Shown: positions 18,101 to 26,242, numbered from the stretch's first letter. The stretch is DNA of 64,000 nucleotides from JACMLD01 sp963705285 (GCA_963705285.1 OY970066.1:4030001-4094000); one strand, 5' to 3'. Notes: generated from the sequence alone by a model not told the origin. A program made the numbers and translations.

Positions 18101-19523
18101 CCAGTTCTTCATTAAACCTGATTAGCTGGTTTTCCAGTCCCTTACGCTCACTAATGTCGCGGTGTACGGCAACATAACCGGTAATGGTATCCCCCTTGGT
18201 AATGGTGGTTACAGAAGCATGTACAAACTTGGTCTCGCCTTTTTTATTTTTGTATTCAGCCTCCATCTCAAAAAAACCGGCTACATCCAGTTGCCCCAGT
18301 ATTTTTTCACGCTGTTCTGTTGAAACACGGCTTCTGATAAGGCGGGTTAGCCCTTTGCCCAGGGCTTCTTCGCTGGTAAAACCGTAGAGTTTTTCGGCTG
18401 CCCTGTTCCAGCTTCTTATGATAAACGACGTATCAGTAGAAATGATGGCATCGCTTGCCTGTTCTACCAGCTGCGACAAATGCCTGATTTCTTCCTGTTT
18501 TTTTCTTTGTTCAGTAATATCGCGGGTAATTTCTGCAAAGCCTTTCAGGTTTCCGTGACGATCATTCAGTGCAGTAATAACAAAACTGGCCCAGAACAGT
18601 GAGCCGTCTTTTTTTACCCGCCATCCTTCTGTTTCATAATGGCCTTTGTCAATAGCCACTGCCAGGTTATGCTGTGGCGTACCTTTGCTAATATCTTCTT
18701 GCGTATAAAAAATATTGATGTTTTTACCAATGGCCTCATCGGCTGAATAGCCTTTAATGGCTGCCACACCACTGTTCCAGCTTACAATGGTGCCTTTGGT
18801 ATTGGTAGTAATAATGGCATAATCTTTTACATTATCTAACAGCAGACCCATTTGCTGCCGGCTTTCATCCAGTTTACGCTCGGTTTTTTTCAGCGTTATA
18901 AAATCTACCCGCACATTTTGAATGATGATAATTACAAGTATCAATACAATCCCAATCAGCCAAAGCATCCATTTATCTAGTTGCAGGCCCGATAGCTGAA
19001 AGGATGCTTTACGTGTGGCCAGCAAGCCGGTCTCTGTATCTTCTATACGATGCAAAAGACTTTGTACCCTGGATGAAAATTTATTATTCCTGAAAGTGTC
19101 TATCAGCGCTGTTGCCTGGGCAATACCCGCGGCTTTGCGCAACGCAATTACGCGGTCTGCAATTTCTGATGTTTTGCTGATGTATTGCTGCAGCGTATCG
19201 ATGCGTTTTTGCTGCAATGGATTATCTGCTGTTAGTGTCTTTAATTTTTTGACTCCGTCTGAAATAGTAGCGCCTGATTTTTCTAATTGTTGCAGGAAAA
19301 TTTTGTCTGCCGTTAATACATAGTCGCGAACAATAATCTTATTTTCTATTGTAGCAGACAATACTTTCTGGCTTTGGTAAAGCACTTCATTGGTGTGAGT
19401 AACATAAGTGCTGGTGGATTTTACGTGGTTAAATTGCTCCAGTAATATAATGGCAACACCCAGAACGGCCGTTAGTATAAGGAAAATGACAATCTTGAGC
19501 GATTTACCTGTTAATGGGTGCAT
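15168..19523 (-). CDS. CHASE3 and eight-PAS sensor histidine kinase (NarX-like HisKA_3)
   Basis: 1451 residues. Two membrane helices (about 10-28 and 187-205) enclose a helical CHASE3-type periplasmic domain. Eight PAS domains follow at about 225-335, 345-460, 480-590, 595-715, 725-845, 850-965, 970-1090 and 1095-1215. Several have PAC motifs such as GFAEITRDITEQ, GYVAVHRDISER and RLVGMAQDITDQ. The kinase core is of the HisKA_3 type, with phosphoacceptor His in AREIHDELGQQLTG (about 1255), N-box ESLTNVARHAHA and G-boxes DDGKGFD and GLLGMKER. It should phosphorylate the NarL-type regulator encoded directly downstream. No obvious haem or flavin motif identifies the signals. Confidence 0.93.
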   Translation of the reverse strand: MHPLTGKSLKIVIFLILTAVLGVAIILLEQFNHVKSTSTYVTHTNEVLYQSQKVLSATIENKIIVRDYVLTADKIFLQQLEKSGATISDGVKKLKTLTADNPLQQKRIDTLQQYISKTSEIADRVIALRKAAGIAQATALIDTFRNNKFSSRVQSLLHRIEDTETGLLATRKASFQLSGLQLDKWMLWLIGIVLILVIIIIQNVRVDFITLKKTERKLDESRQQMGLLLDNVKDYAIITTNTKGTIVSWNSGVAAIKGYSADEAIGKNINIFYTQEDISKGTPQHNLAVAIDKGHYETEGWRVKKDGSLFWASFVITALNDRHGNLKGFAEITRDITEQRKKQEEIRHLSQLVEQASDAIISTDTSFIIRSWNRAAEKLYGFTSEEALGKGLTRLIRSRVSTEQREKILGQLDVAGFFEMEAEYKNKKGETKFVHASVTTITKGDTITGYVAVHRDISERKGLENQLIRFNEELEVKVKQKTAELTGIFERISDAFVAFDKDWRYTYVNKKGGELLKHAPEKLIGRNVWDVFPDAVGSATYETYHKAMNEQQYAFNTDYYQPLDLWLENHVYPSPDGISVFIRDINQQKQAEEKMNASNERFMLVANATNDAVWDWDLVNHTIWWNKNYHQQFGYDAAEITPVSSRYNGIHPEDRARVAEGINHAIETRQPYWADEYRFLKADGTPVFVLDRGFIMYDKRGKPYRMVGAMVDVSGMKKAEEKIINNEKRFRALLTNSTDGLTLLDADGSVLDISPSGNRILGYSFDEMIGSVRPDLVHPDDRAQVSAAFTGILKAPGSITVLEHRHMMPDGNYIWLECSFNNLLNEPFVNAIVVNYRDISERKAAEEQIKNSEQMLSRAQEIGQFGSWEYEAVTQKIQWSDAMYTIHGMDKDQPVSLDMFFNQLYPPDIAKVQNVFANLEEKQQRLKDEYRFKGPNGEIRFAQTTLDAVFENGQFTKAMGVVQDITDRKKAEEILLQSQARYRKAQSQGKLGHWELDLATMALYISDEIYSIYDLPPGYKTDGFNTLLENIHPDDKKHFERELDDVLKTQKKMDIIHRTFRKKGGMLYIHEIAELEKNELGQPLRLVGMAQDITDQKIADEKLRKSEHKYRLLFENNPMPMWMSSIPELNILDVNEAALRQYGYTREEFLRLNSMDLRPAEDAEMFFKETDTTAPAAGTSLQWRHKKKDGTIIYVEIFNYQIIYEGKPVWLGLSIDITEKTKAEALLKKSYEDIRKLASHLQEVREEERAHMAREIHDELGQQLTGLKMDISWLARKKDIDADQREAKMKEILTFIDGTVNTVRKISAELRPSILDDLGLVEALEWWSTEFEKRAGITCQFQSPNYPLEVPNSLAIGLFRIYQESLTNVARHAHATKVFAKLEADNHQLILKITDDGKGFDTSNIGHKKTLGLLGMKERTLMMGGAYEIKSQPGKGTTVTIAAPFEIMNNA

Positions 19524-19863
19524 ATGGTATAAAATAGGATGTCAGGTTTTAGCCGTTTCAGGGGCTTTTGGTAATGCTACCGGGTTAGGCCAGGTGGAGT
19601 ATAGTTTAAGTAAAATGGTAATATTAAGGTACATGATATTTTTTACATAAACCTTTGCTGCCCTTGGAAAATTCTGTATTTGAATGATTTATAGGGGTTT
19701 TCTATTAGCATTAGTGGTTGATTTTGTCTGATAATTGAATTGCATTAAAATCGAATTAAAGACTTGTAATCTTAAAGGCGCTGATAGCAATGTATAAACT
19801 GGCATAGATTTTAATTCTTATCAGAGGAGGGCTTCAAATCATTTCCTGTTATAATTCAAAAAC
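19524..19863. other. 340 bp divergent intergenic region
   Basis: It lies between the start of the kinase gene (minus) and the small secreted protein (plus), so it must hold both promoters. It is AT-rich. I see no exact TAnnTTTG box, repeat or hairpin that I can defend. Confidence 0.5.
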
Positions 19864-20193
19864 ATGGCTAAACAGAGAATATCATTTTGGATGGTGGCTG
19901 GTCTATTGCTTTTATCTGTGCTGGTAGTTTCTTTCAGCTCGCTGCTTACCGGCACAGCTGGTGGAAGTGTAAACCCGCCAGAAGCGGGACTGCGGGCGTT
20001 CTTGTTTTCTGGTAAGGATACGCTTTCCGTAAATGTGGCCAATGGGAATTTTCAGTTTACAAAAGTTCCTTCGGGCACGTACCAGTTATTGATAGAGGTA
20101 ACGCCGCCTTATAGAAATGCGGTGAAAGATGGTGTACGAGTGTTGGAAGGTGAGTTTACAAATATTGGGCAGATTGAATTAATTAAGAATTAA
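19864..20193 (+). CDS. small membrane-anchored or secreted protein with a CarboxypepD_reg-like fold
   Basis: 109 residues. A hydrophobic N-terminal segment (MVAGLLLLSVLVVSFSSLL) is a signal anchor or uncleaved signal peptide. The rest reads like one small beta-sandwich: LRAFLFSGKDTLSV, NGNFQFTKVPSGTYQLLIEV, GVRVLEGEFTNIGQIEL. This resembles the carboxypeptidase-regulatory-like domain found at the N-terminus of TonB receptors, here as a stand-alone protein. Function unknown. Its stop codon lies within a heptamer array and a long GC-rich repeat array follows. Confidence 0.6.
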   Translation: MAKQRISFWMVAGLLLLSVLVVSFSSLLTGTAGGSVNPPEAGLRAFLFSGKDTLSVNVANGNFQFTKVPSGTYQLLIEVTPPYRNAVKDGVRVLEGEFTNIGQIELIKN

Positions 20194-20216
20194 GAATTAA
20201 TAATTAAGAATTCGTT
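20180..20216 (+). repeat. heptamer array (AATTAAG) across the stop codon
   Basis: About five copies of AATTAAG/AATTAAT run from the last codons of the small gene, through its TAA at 20191-20193, to about 20213. Confidence 0.75.
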
Positions 20217-20234
20217 TGCTGGAATTGTAGGATA

Positions 20235-20817
20235 AATGAAAGATAGCCGCAGATGCGCAGATTAGATAAATGCAAAATGCAAAATTCAAAATTCAAAATA
20301 ATCCGTGCTCGCTGCTTCTCCGCTGCCCGCCGGGAGAAATATCGCCGCAGATGCGCAGATTAGATGAATGCAATTCAAAATTCAAAATTTAAAATAATCC
20401 GTGCTCGCTGCTTCTCCGCCGTTCGCTGCGAGAAATATCGCCGCAAATGCGCGGCTAGCGTGAATTCAAAATTCAAAATTTAAAATAATCCGTGTTCGCT
20501 GCTTCTCCGCTGTTCGCTGCGAGAAATATCGTCGCAAATGCGCGGCTAGCGTGAATTCAAATTTCAACATTTAAAATAATCGGTGCTCGCTGCTTCTTCG
20601 CTGCCCGCCGCGAGAAATCTCGTCGCAAATGCGCGGCTAGCGCGAATTCAAAATTCAACATTTAAAATAGTCCGTGCTCGCTGCTTCTCCGCTGCCCGCC
20701 GCGAGAAATATCGTCGCATTTAAAATAATCGGTGCTCGCTGCCTCTCCGCCGTTCGCTGCGAGAAATATCGCCGCAGATTACAAGAATTCAAAATTCAAA
20801 ATTTACAATTCAAAATA
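20235..20817 (+). repeat. six-copy, about 91 bp composite repeat array
   Basis: The GC-rich core GTGCTCGCTGCTTCTCCGCT starts at 20304, 20401, 20492, 20583, 20674 and 20732 (last T-variants aside). The spacings are 97, 91, 91, 91 and 58 bp. Each core ends CGCGAGAAAT and can pair CTCGC with GCGAG. Between cores lie GCCGCAGAT or GTCGCAAATGCGCGGCTAGC and AT-rich heptamers (ATTCAAA). The array runs to the stop codon of the minus-strand gene at 20818. It contains no gene. Confidence 0.9.
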
Positions 20818-22080
20818 TTACTTTTTCAGTCTGTATTTCCTGGTTACTTTGGGGCTATTAAAATACTGGTTCAATTCTTCTTCTGTCATATTATTGGCCA
20901 GTTCAAGCGGTACATCAATCAGTTGAATCTGCGTTTGTTTGAGTTCATCTTTAAGCTTTGTGGTCTTTCTTACAATATCGGGGTCGCGCTCACCCACCAG
21001 GGCATTATCGCGCACCATATACTCTAATCTTTTAATTGAACCGCGTACCAGCGAGGCCTGGTTTTGATCAAATACTTTTTGCGGTGCGATGGCTTCTTTG
21101 ATAGGAACAAGCGATATGCCCACACTGGGTAAAATCTGCCCGGTTTTTTGGGTACTGCTATTGGCAGAAGAAGCCAGTATACTTCCTGTTAGCGCGGTAG
21201 TGGAACCGGTAATGTCAAACGTGGTTCTTGCATTCTTGGTACTCTTTACCCGTTTATCCAGCTGGAGGAAAGTATATTTCAATTGCAGCACGTACGTATT
21301 TACATTTTTTACCGCCAGCTTATAATCTTCTTCAGCCAACGGATAGTTAAGTGCATCGCGCACTACAATGCGTACAGTGGCCGTATCGCGAATCTGGAAT
21401 TTATTAACGCCTACAAAATTGAGTATGAGTATTTTTATTTTTGCGGAGTCAGAATCTTTTACAAAATCAAATGGCGGCATCCAGGTAAAATCGTCATCAC
21501 ATTTTTTTACCAGGGTGAAATTTTTCAATGGCCGGTTGGCAAAAAATGTAATGTTCTCTATGGGGAAGCTGCCGTTTTCGCACTGTACCTTAAAGTTAAC
21601 GGTATCACCTTCATCAACTATAAGTGTAGAACTAACAGATGGTTTAACCTTAGAAGCAATAATATCAGTATTATAAAAAACCATGGTAAAAAAGGTGTCT
21701 ACCCGCTCTTTGGGGTCTGACAGATTTTGTACGCCAATGTTTACCTTGTACTCTACGTCGTACTTAAGTTTGCCCGATAGAAAAAAAGATTTTTCGGCTT
21801 TGAAGGTAAGTACACCGTCGTCTTTGTTTATGCGCAAGCCAACGGGCGAGTTTCGGAGGAACCAATAGTATTTTGTTTCGTCTTTATTGATTTCGAGATT
21901 ATAGGTAAGGGTTGAATCTGCGTGAATGGTAAAATAGGGATTCAGGTTAATGATACGCATTGGGGTATACACCGAATCAACAACGGGTGAAACAGGGTGG
22001 GGAAGGGTGTCTTGTTGTGCATAGGAAGAAATGGAAACTACCAAACATAACAATAAAAGAAACTTTTGTGCTAGTCTCAT
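20818..22080 (-). CDS. large secreted protein of an ECF sigma locus
   Basis: 420 residues with a signal peptide (FLLLLCLVVSISSYAQ). The first part looks like one or two Ig/cadherin-like beta-domains (YTPMRIINLNPYFTI, GLRINKDDGVLTFKAEKSF, STLIVDEGDTVNF, TATVRIVVRDALNYPL). The last 150 residues are predicted helical and charged (QLKYTFLQLDKRVKS, RKTTKLKDELKQTQIQL). No family name can be given. It is the third gene of a minus-strand cluster after an ECF sigma factor and a membrane protein (76 bp gap), so it is probably co-transcribed and part of the same envelope-sensing circuit. The stop abuts the composite repeat array. Confidence 0.7.
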   Translation of the reverse strand: MRLAQKFLLLLCLVVSISSYAQQDTLPHPVSPVVDSVYTPMRIINLNPYFTIHADSTLTYNLEINKDETKYYWFLRNSPVGLRINKDDGVLTFKAEKSFFLSGKLKYDVEYKVNIGVQNLSDPKERVDTFFTMVFYNTDIIASKVKPSVSSTLIVDEGDTVNFKVQCENGSFPIENITFFANRPLKNFTLVKKCDDDFTWMPPFDFVKDSDSAKIKILILNFVGVNKFQIRDTATVRIVVRDALNYPLAEEDYKLAVKNVNTYVLQLKYTFLQLDKRVKSTKNARTTFDITGSTTALTGSILASSANSSTQKTGQILPSVGISLVPIKEAIAPQKVFDQNQASLVRGSIKRLEYMVRDNALVGERDPDIVRKTTKLKDELKQTQIQLIDVPLELANNMTEEELNQYFNSPKVTRKYRLKK

Positions 22081-22156
22081 GCTGAATGTTAAAAGTTTGT
22101 TTATGCGTGCAATATTAGTCCATTTTGGCCTAAACTGCCAGAGCTGTTAAAACCTT

Positions 22157-22774
22157 TTAACCATTTTCTATGTCTTTCAATTGTTGTTGCAGCTGTAGCA
22201 GGTAATTACCGTATAATTTTCTAATGTACCACTTTGCCAGAAAATAAATGATTACAGACCAGCCTATAATAAAAGCGATGCCATAATACAGCATTGTTGT
22301 TGACCAGTTGAAATTTTGCAGCAAGCCTTCTTTTGACAGTACGAGGTAGCCAATGATGCATCCAAATACATACACTACCGGTAGTAAACCCACTGAAATA
22401 CCAAAATACAAACGTGTAAAACGCCTTACTATCTGAATAATTTGCTCCAGGCTTTGTTTTACCGTACCCGTTTCTGTTTCATAAAAAACAATGTTCTTGT
22501 AAAGCGTACGCAGGTATATACCAAATAGTACACAAAGTGCCCAGGTGGCAATACAAAACAACCGTACCAGCAATGAAGGAAATGCGAGCCAGCAGTATAG
22601 TGCTGCCAATGCGCAGATCATAAAACCAACAGCTTCAAGCCGGATATTTCTTTTAATCTTTCCGGTTACCGAACGCGTGCTTTGTTTAATGGATGCTTTC
22701 AGCTCCCATGCACTGCTATCTACGCCGTGTTCGAGGCGAGCTTTCATGAGCGTTTTAATATCATCAAGTTCCAT
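22157..22774 (-). CDS. four-helix membrane protein, putative anti-sigma partner
   Basis: 205 residues. A soluble N-terminus of about 45 residues (MELDDIKTLMKARLEHGVDS, WELKASIKQS) is followed by four hydrophobic segments: near AVGFMICALAALYCWLAF, LLVRLFCIATWALCVLFGIY, LYFGISVGLLPVVYVFGC and MLYYGIAFIIGWSVIIYFL. It starts 15 bp after the ECF sigma gene. Position, size and a short cytoplasmic N-terminus fit an inner-membrane anti-sigma factor, but no zinc (HxxxCxxC) motif is present, so this is inference from context. It could also be an unrelated membrane protein of the operon. Confidence 0.65.
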   Translation of the reverse strand: MELDDIKTLMKARLEHGVDSSAWELKASIKQSTRSVTGKIKRNIRLEAVGFMICALAALYCWLAFPSLLVRLFCIATWALCVLFGIYLRTLYKNIVFYETETGTVKQSLEQIIQIVRRFTRLYFGISVGLLPVVYVFGCIIGYLVLSKEGLLQNFNWSTTMLYYGIAFIIGWSVIIYFLAKWYIRKLYGNYLLQLQQQLKDIENG

Positions 22775-22789
22775 AGTACACCTTTTCGG

Positions 22790-23278
22790 TTATAGATATT
22801 TTTTGGCCGATTCCTTCAATTTCAATTTGATACGGTTCATTTTTACTGCTACGTTATTGGCGGTAATGCCCATCATTTCTCCCATTTCATTGTAATTGTA
22901 ATCTTCCATGTATAGCATTACCAGCGCTTTGTCTATTGCAGACAGCTCATTAATAGATGTATACATGGCCGTTAGTTGATCTTCCACCGCATGCATAGTA
23001 TCTGCCGCGATCGTCGGCTGTAGGGGCATAGCAGTGGTGGGCACCTGCCTTTGTTCTTTGCGGTAAAAAGTAATGGCGGTATTGAGAGCAACCCTGTACA
23101 ACCAGGTAGAAAACTTGGCCTCGCCTTTAAAGCGGGCATAACCTTTCCACGCCGCCAGCAAAATTTCCTGAAAAAGGTCTTTTTTATCCTGCTCATTGTG
23201 CATGTAAAGGTTGCACACCTTATGGATGATTTTCTGGTTGGCTTCTATGGATTCTATAAAGTCTTTTTCGCCAGGCAT
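22790..23278 (-). CDS. ECF-type RNA polymerase sigma factor
   Basis: 162 residues. Region 2 is LFQEILLAAWKGYARFKGEA followed by FSTWLYRVALNTAITFYRKE, the core-binding and -10 recognition segment of sigma-70 family ECF factors. Region 4 is LSAIDKALVMLYMEDYNYNE followed by MGITANNVAVKMNRIKLKLK, the -35 recognition helix-turn-helix. It heads a three-gene minus-strand cluster with a membrane protein and a secreted protein. No FecR-like gene or TonB receptor is adjacent, which sets it apart from the common SusC/FecIR-type circuits. Confidence 0.92.
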   Translation of the reverse strand: MPGEKDFIESIEANQKIIHKVCNLYMHNEQDKKDLFQEILLAAWKGYARFKGEAKFSTWLYRVALNTAITFYRKEQRQVPTTAMPLQPTIAADTMHAVEDQLTAMYTSINELSAIDKALVMLYMEDYNYNEMGEMMGITANNVAVKMNRIKLKLKESAKKYL

Positions 23279-23281
23279 TTA

Positions 23282-23320
23282 TGCAAAGTCAAAATTCCAA
23301 AGTCAAAAGTCAAAAAATTG
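23282..23320. repeat. short heptamer run (CAAAAGT) upstream of the sigma gene
   Basis: About four imperfect copies of CAAAGTC/CAAAAGT lie directly upstream of the sigma factor start. This is an unusual position, since most such runs in the window follow genes. Confidence 0.5.
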
Positions 23321-23407
23321 GCTGCAGATTGCAGGTTGAACGCTTCATGATACATTGGGTTAAACGCTATTAGTAGCTGTAACCGCTAAAATATTACACA
23401 TAAAAAT

Positions 23408-23433
23408 AACCCCATTGTAGAAACAACGGGGTT
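23408..23433 (-). terminator. rho-independent terminator of the hsp20 gene
   Basis: AACCCCATTG and CAACGGGGTT pair over ten positions with one mismatch around a TAGAAA loop. On the minus strand the stem is followed by ATTTTTATG. It lies 105 bp past the hsp20 stop. Confidence 0.7.
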
Positions 23434-23537
23434 AATAAATCAAAACCAACTGCTTATGAAAATATTTGTATGTTGCCGCTGTTAGTTACAACAGCCGCAA
23501 GGAAGTTTAATAAAGGACTATCGGATGATACCGCGGG

Positions 23538-23969
23538 TTACTGAATGCTGATTTGTTTGGCAGCTTCTTTTACCTCTGCTTTTTTAGGGAGCAACACCTT
23601 CAGCAAACCGTTATCGTATTTTGCCTGTATGTTGGCAACATCAATTTTATCATCCAGGTTAAAACTGCGTTTAAAGCTCTGGAAGCTAAATTCTTTGCGA
23701 ACGGTTTTTACGCCTTCAACGGCGGCTTCATCTTTCTTGTCGTAACTAATAGTCAGCAAACCTTTGTCTGCATTGATCTTAAAATCTTCTTTGTTTCTGC
23801 CAGGGGCATTTACTTCAACGTGGTAAGCATCTGCGGTTTCTGCAATGTTTACCGGGGGAAAATTAAGACCGGCTTTGTCTGCAAATGCAGGAAATTCATT
23901 AAAAAGCTCATTGAATACACTGTTGAAAGTAACAGGCCTGAAGTTGTTTTTTACAAGTGTCATAACCAT
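23538..23969 (-). CDS. Hsp20/alpha-crystallin small heat-shock protein
   Basis: 143 residues (a second ATG six bases on gives 141). The alpha-crystallin domain spans about 38-135: PPVNIAETADAYHVEVNAPG, then KEDFKINADKGLLTISYDKK, RSFNLDDKIDVANIQAKYDN and the signature GLLKVLLPKK. The C-terminal I-x-I anchor is ISIQ-like. This is an ATP-independent holdase chaperone that keeps unfolding cytoplasmic proteins soluble, usually heat-induced. It is monocistronic: a terminator follows, and the upstream gene is divergent. Confidence 0.95.
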   Translation of the reverse strand: MVMTLVKNNFRPVTFNSVFNELFNEFPAFADKAGLNFPPVNIAETADAYHVEVNAPGRNKEDFKINADKGLLTISYDKKDEAAVEGVKTVRKEFSFQSFKRSFNLDDKIDVANIQAKYDNGLLKVLLPKKAEVKEAAKQISIQ

Positions 23970-24164
23970 TTCTATTTTTAAGTTTTAAATTTTGATAGAC
24001 GGATAGTGTTTTTCAAAAGGCATACCATCCCCACTTTTGAAGGCTTTTGATGACGAGGTTGCAGAAGGAAGTTAATAGGCATGACAAAACGCCGATTTTT
24101 GGCACATATAATGACAGAACTGCAGTTTAACAGTTTTAATAGCCTTCAATTTGAACTATTTGCC

Positions 24165-24172
24165 TAATTTTG
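24165..24172 (+). promoter_or_regulatory. -7 box upstream of the bacilliredoxin gene
   Basis: TAATTTTG matches TAnnTTTG exactly, 28 bp before the ATG at 24201. Confidence 0.45.
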
Positions 24173-24200
24173 CGTTGCTAAAACAAAAAATCTCACATAT

Positions 24201-24614
24201 ATGTATCCATCAGAAATTGTTATACCCATGAAGGAAGAACTGACCGACAATGGTTTTGAAGAACTGGTCACTTCCGAAGCTGTAGATAGCCAACTTTCGC
24301 AAAAAGGCACCACACTGGTAATGATTAATTCAGTTTGTGGCTGCTCGGCCGGGTCTGCCCGTCCGGGTGTATTAATGGCCGTGCACAATACCGCCAAAAA
24401 ACCGGATCACCTCGCTACTTCTTTTGCCGGCTTTGATATAGATGCGGTAAAAACTTTGCGTCAGCACCTGCTGCCTTACCCTCCGTCTTCACCCGCAATT
24501 GCATTATTTAAAGATGGACAGCTGGTTCATTTTATTGAACGGCATATGATAGAAGGACGCCCTGCCCAAATGATTGCCCAGAACCTGATGAGCGCCTTTG
24601 AAGAGTATTGTTAG
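24201..24614 (+). CDS. BrxA/BrxB family bacilliredoxin
   Basis: 137 residues, beginning MYPSEIVIPMKEELTDNGFE as in YphP/YqiW proteins. The active-site motif CGC is in VMINSVCGCSAGSARPG (about residues 46-48), and SSPAIALFKDGQLVHFIERH is the conserved thioredoxin-like C-terminal part. Bacilliredoxins remove bacillithiol, or act as thiol-disulfide isomerases, on oxidised proteins in the cytoplasm. A hairpin terminator follows 23 bp after the stop, so it is probably transcribed alone. Confidence 0.95.
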   Translation: MYPSEIVIPMKEELTDNGFEELVTSEAVDSQLSQKGTTLVMINSVCGCSAGSARPGVLMAVHNTAKKPDHLATSFAGFDIDAVKTLRQHLLPYPPSSPAIALFKDGQLVHFIERHMIEGRPAQMIAQNLMSAFEEYC

Positions 24615-24637
24615 TCTATCGTTTTATAAAATCACTG

Positions 24638-24663
24638 ACCCACTTTTTTAAGTGGGTTTTTTT
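24638..24663 (+). terminator. rho-independent terminator of the bacilliredoxin gene
   Basis: ACCCACTT and AAGTGGGT pair around a four-base T loop and are followed by a T-run. Confidence 0.85.
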
Positions 24664-24819
24664 ATGGCGGAAACTGCCTGAGCATTTATTTTTTGCATTT
24701 TCCCTGGGATGCTGGCAGCTCACAGGTTCCATGCCACCGTTAAAAGAAAAGCTATTTAGGATTTTTGCCCTAACATTGCAGTCGGTTAATAATTATTTCA
24801 TTTCAATAGCACGGAGCAT

Positions 24820-26112
24820 ATGTATCCTAACCTCTATTTTCTTGTTCGTGATTGGTTTGGTGTTGACTGGAAGGGGCTGCGTTTTGCCAATATGTTCGGC
24901 CTGATGGTGGCAGTAGCCTTCATTACCGCCGCTATTGTAATTGGAAGCGAATTAAAACGGAAAAGCAAAGAAGGCTTATTGCATTACCAGGAAGAGAAAA
25001 TAACGGTAGGTAAACCTGCCGGTATTGCTGAATTAATTATTAATTTCTTGCTGGGATTTTTATTTGGATACAAAGTAATTGGTGCATTCTTCAGTGACCC
25101 TAACGGAGACATGCAGCAGTTCATGCTTTCCGCGCAAGGCAGCTGGCCGGCGGGTATACTGCTCGGGTTATTGTTTGCAGGTCTTAAATGGCGCGAAGCC
25201 AACAAACACAAGCTGGCAAAACCTGAAGAAAGAACCATCCGTGTATGGCCGCACGACAGGGTGGGGGATATTATCCTGCTGGGCGCGGTGTTTGGATTTA
25301 TAGGCGCTAAAATATTTGATAACCTTGAAAATTGGGATCGGTTCATTAAGGATCCTATTGGTAACCTATTTTCGCCCAGCGGACTTACCTTTTATGGTGG
25401 ATTGATTTGCGCGGCCCTGGCAATATGGTGGTATGCTAAAAAGCACAACATTGGCTTCTGGCATTTAAATGATGCCGCTGCACCCACGCTAATGGTGGCT
25501 TATGCCGTGGGAAGAATGGGCTGCCAGATAAGTGGCGATGGCGATTGGGGTATTGTAAACAGTGCTTATGTATCAGATAAAAATGGCGTAGTATCGCTGG
25601 CCACCGACGGACAATTTCAACAGCAACTGCAGGCGAACAAAGACTTTTTTATCCGCCAGTTTGAAAGCCTGGACAACGTAAAACATGCCTATTTTAAAGG
25701 CGTTTCCTGGCTGCCCGATTGGTTCTTTGCCTATACTTACCCGCACAATGTAAACAAAGAAGGGGTGCTGATACCCAATTGTAACTGGGGCGAATATTGT
25801 AACGTATTGCCATTACCGGTTTTTCCCACCCCATTGTACGAGATCATTGCCTGCCTTATACTGTTTGGTATTATTTGGATGCTGAGAAAAAAATTCAAGG
25901 TGGCCGGCACGCTGTTCGGGTTTTATCTTTTTGTAAACGGCATTGAGCGCTTTCTCATAGAAAAAATCAGGGTCAACACAAAATACCGGGATCTTCCGTT
26001 TCAGCCCACCCAGGCCGAAATTATATCGCTATTGCTTGTTCTTACGGGTATCTTCCTGATGGTCTACCTGCCAATGCGGGCTAAACGCGTTCCGAAGTCT
26101 GTGACTTCATAG
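24820..26112 (+). CDS. lgt: prolipoprotein diacylglyceryl transferase
   Basis: 430 residues with about seven to eight membrane helices. The Lgt signature appears as AVGRMGCQISGDGDWGI, the form usual in Bacteroidota; the arginine is the conserved one. FYGGLICAALAIWWYAKKHN and FPTPLYEIIACLILFGIIW follow the family pattern. The enzyme transfers diacylglycerol from phosphatidylglycerol to the lipobox cysteine of prelipoproteins in the inner membrane. The protein is long for the family (about 260-300 is usual). An extra segment of roughly 80 residues (about 245-325) lies between the signature and the PTPLYE motif, plus an N-terminal extension. The stop codon is part of the following repeat array. 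Confidence 0.9.
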   Translation: MYPNLYFLVRDWFGVDWKGLRFANMFGLMVAVAFITAAIVIGSELKRKSKEGLLHYQEEKITVGKPAGIAELIINFLLGFLFGYKVIGAFFSDPNGDMQQFMLSAQGSWPAGILLGLLFAGLKWREANKHKLAKPEERTIRVWPHDRVGDIILLGAVFGFIGAKIFDNLENWDRFIKDPIGNLFSPSGLTFYGGLICAALAIWWYAKKHNIGFWHLNDAAAPTLMVAYAVGRMGCQISGDGDWGIVNSAYVSDKNGVVSLATDGQFQQQLQANKDFFIRQFESLDNVKHAYFKGVSWLPDWFFAYTYPHNVNKEGVLIPNCNWGEYCNVLPLPVFPTPLYEIIACLILFGIIWMLRKKFKVAGTLFGFYLFVNGIERFLIEKIRVNTKYRDLPFQPTQAEIISLLLVLTGIFLMVYLPMRAKRVPKSVTS

Positions 26113-26242
26113 TTCCTGAGTTTATAGTTCCTGAGTTCATAGCTCCTGAGTTCATAGTTCCTGAGTTCTTCAGTTCCTGAGTTCATAGTTCCTGAGTTCT
26201 TCAGTTCCTGAGTTCCTGAGTTCTTGAGTTCAGAGAGTTGAG
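26103..26242 (+). repeat. 15 bp (7+8) array, TTCATAG TTCCTGAG, across the lgt stop codon
   Basis: About nine alternating copies of TTCATAG and TTCCTGAG begin with the TAG that terminates lgt. TAG and TGA recur in all frames. The rest of 26243-26520 has a weak TTACTTA-type heptamer run at about 26330-26385 and no gene. Confidence 0.85.

Noticed and set aside
15000..19500. Plus-strand open frames of up to 166 codons inside the histidine kinase gene
   Set aside because: They lie opposite to a coding gene with clear domains, have no family motif or signal peptide, and are typical antisense shadows.
20235..20817. CRISPR-like regular spacing of repeats (also at 32045-32565 and 50163-50520)
   Set aside because: The units between cores are themselves repeats with almost no unique spacer, lengths of 80-91 bp are too long for CRISPR repeats plus spacers of usual size, and no cas gene is present.
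24608..24904. 98-codon plus-strand frame between bacilliredoxin and lgt
   Set aside because: It runs across a strong terminator and into the lgt gene in another frame.
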